Below are positions 4,456 to 5,315 of a DNA stretch of 5,315 nucleotides, piece by piece. A program made the position numbers and the translations under genes. The stretch lies in contig CALBTS010000411.1 in NCBI GenBank assembly GCA_937968035.1, forward strand, positions 1 through 5,315, given 5' to 3'. The DNA comes from an uncultured Methanomethylovorans sp. (GTDB taxonomy: Archaea; Halobacteriota; Methanosarcinia; Methanosarcinales; Methanosarcinaceae). Every line of letters begins with the position of its first letter. Position 1 is the first letter of the stretch. The notes under the pieces are model-generated. The model worked only from the letters and a program-made list of their open reading frames with translations, was not told the DNA's origin and did no database searches.

Positions 4456-5315
4456 ATGAGTAAATTGAATGCCGGTCAATCAAAAGCAGTATCTTATACT
4501 TCCGGTCCCCTGCTCATCCTTGCAGGTCCCGGATCCGGGAAAACCTTGACAATAACACAGAAAGTACTGAAACTCATCAAGGACGGGATCTCTCCGGACA
4601 GGATCCTTGCTCTTACGTTTTCCGAAAAAGCTGCCGGAGAGATGCAGGATAGGATCGAAAAGCACATTGGCGTTGGTACCGGTATTACAGTTTCTACATT
4701 CCATTCTTTCTGTAACGATCTTATTCGGGAGTTCTCTCTGGACCTGGGCATCAACAGGGGAACCAGGCTCATTTCAAAAGAACATTCCCATGTATGGGGT
4801 ATTAAGAACATCGATCTTTTTGGATTTGACCATATTACCCTTCCTTCCAAACCCACAGACCTTATCACAAGCCTTCTTGAAGGTGTTTCACAGTTCCATG
4901 ATCATCTGATCCCTCCTGAAGAACTTGAAACATACGTTTCCACTTCTCTTACATCCGGCGCTACTCTTACAGACGACGAAAAAGATCAACTGCTTAAACT
5001 CGGAGATCTTGCAAAATTCTACTATCATTATCAGCAATACAAATGGGATAACAATTTCATCGATTATGATGACATGATTCATCTTGCCTGTGATCTGCTG
5101 GAGAGCAACCATTTTGTAAGGAACAAAGTTGGAAGCCGTTATGATCACATCCTGGTAGATGAGTTCCAGGATACTAACTATGCGCAGCTGCATCTTATCC
5201 ATCTGATGGCTGAAGGGGGAAATCTCACCTGTGTGGCAGACGATGACCAGTGTATCTACAGGTTCAGAGGTGCATACCTCTCAAATATCAGCCAGTTAAA
5301 AACTTTCTATCCTTC
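4456..5315 (+). CDS. UvrD/Rep/PcrA-type superfamily 1 DNA helicase, 5' part only
   Basis: The first 286 codons of an ATP-dependent 3'-5' DNA helicase, running off the window. Visible motifs in order are: a Q motif (LNAGQSKAV, 4-12), Walker A in LAGPGSGKT (22-30), motif Ia TFSEKAAGEM (54-63), VSTFHSF (79-85), motif II with the DEFQD box (ILVDEFQDTN, 232-241; D235 and E236 coordinate Mg-ATP), and motif III VADDDQCIYRFRGA (260-273). Motif III usually reads VGDDDQSIYRFRGA in the family, so A261 and C266 are mild variants. The helical 1B insert lies between residues about 95 and 210. The missing half should hold domains 2A and 2B and motifs IV-VI, and might carry a C-terminal nuclease domain, which cannot be judged here. 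It likely acts in DNA repair, replication restart or plasmid/phage DNA processing. The divergent Csa3-like gene hints at, but does not prove, a defence-related role. The start is fixed by AAAGGAG eight bases upstream. Confidence 0.93.
   Translation, partial: MSKLNAGQSKAVSYTSGPLLILAGPGSGKTLTITQKVLKLIKDGISPDRILALTFSEKAAGEMQDRIEKHIGVGTGITVSTFHSFCNDLIREFSLDLGINRGTRLISKEHSHVWGIKNIDLFGFDHITLPSKPTDLITSLLEGVSQFHDHLIPPEELETYVSTSLTSGATLTDDEKDQLLKLGDLAKFYYHYQQYKWDNNFIDYDDMIHLACDLLESNHFVRNKVGSRYDHILVDEFQDTNYAQLHLIHLMAEGGNLTCVADDDQCIYRFRGAYLSNISQLKTFYP

Noticed and set aside
4494..4868. - strand frame of 124 codons opposite the helicase gene
   Set aside because: It lies entirely within the helicase coding region, whose motifs are unmistakable. 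No domain or ribosome-binding site supports it.
4888..5202. - strand frame of 104 codons near the right edge
   Set aside because: It overlaps helicase motif II and its upstream region on the opposite strand. It is a shadow frame.

Overview
The window looks like chromosomal DNA from a methanogenic archaeon, most likely a methylotrophic member of the Methanosarcinales. This is inferred from gene content and style and was not checked by search. The signs are a SlyD-type FKBP of archaeal length, a Csa3-like CARF plus winged-helix regulator, AT-rich gaps with archaeal TATA-like boxes, Shine-Dalgarno sites that read like the end of an archaeal 16S complement, and T-tract terminators.

Layout, left to right. 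(1) A GC-rich hairpin at the left edge, probably the end of an upstream transcription unit. (2) A 486-residue APC-superfamily permease on the + strand, closed by a strong hairpin/T-run terminator. (3) A 213-residue flavodoxin-fold NAD(P)H oxidoreductase on the + strand. (4) A 417-bp gap holding a large palindrome built from three 8-nt units per arm, flanked by two related 34-35 nt T-tract modules, one still an intact terminator. (5) A 141-residue FKBP peptidyl-prolyl isomerase with a TTG start and a near-ideal terminator. (6) A Csa3-like CARF-wHTH regulator on the - strand, convergent with the FKBP gene, apparently leaderless, with two GATC-centred palindromes just upstream of its TATA box. 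(7) A 511-bp divergent gap with three successive hairpins behind a TATA-like box (candidate small RNA), then a layered leader holding a possible 28-codon ORF, an overlapping three-codon minigene and a duplicated ribosome-binding/start module. (8) The first 286 codons of a UvrD/Rep/PcrA-type SF1 helicase, cut by the window end.

The permease, oxidoreductase and FKBP genes look like separately transcribed housekeeping units. The part most worth attention is the divergent Csa3-like regulator/helicase pair and the dense regulatory structure between them. CARF domains are known sensors of cyclic oligoadenylates in CRISPR-linked immunity, yet no CRISPR array or cas nuclease is visible here. A role in regulating the helicase or a small RNA is inference only.
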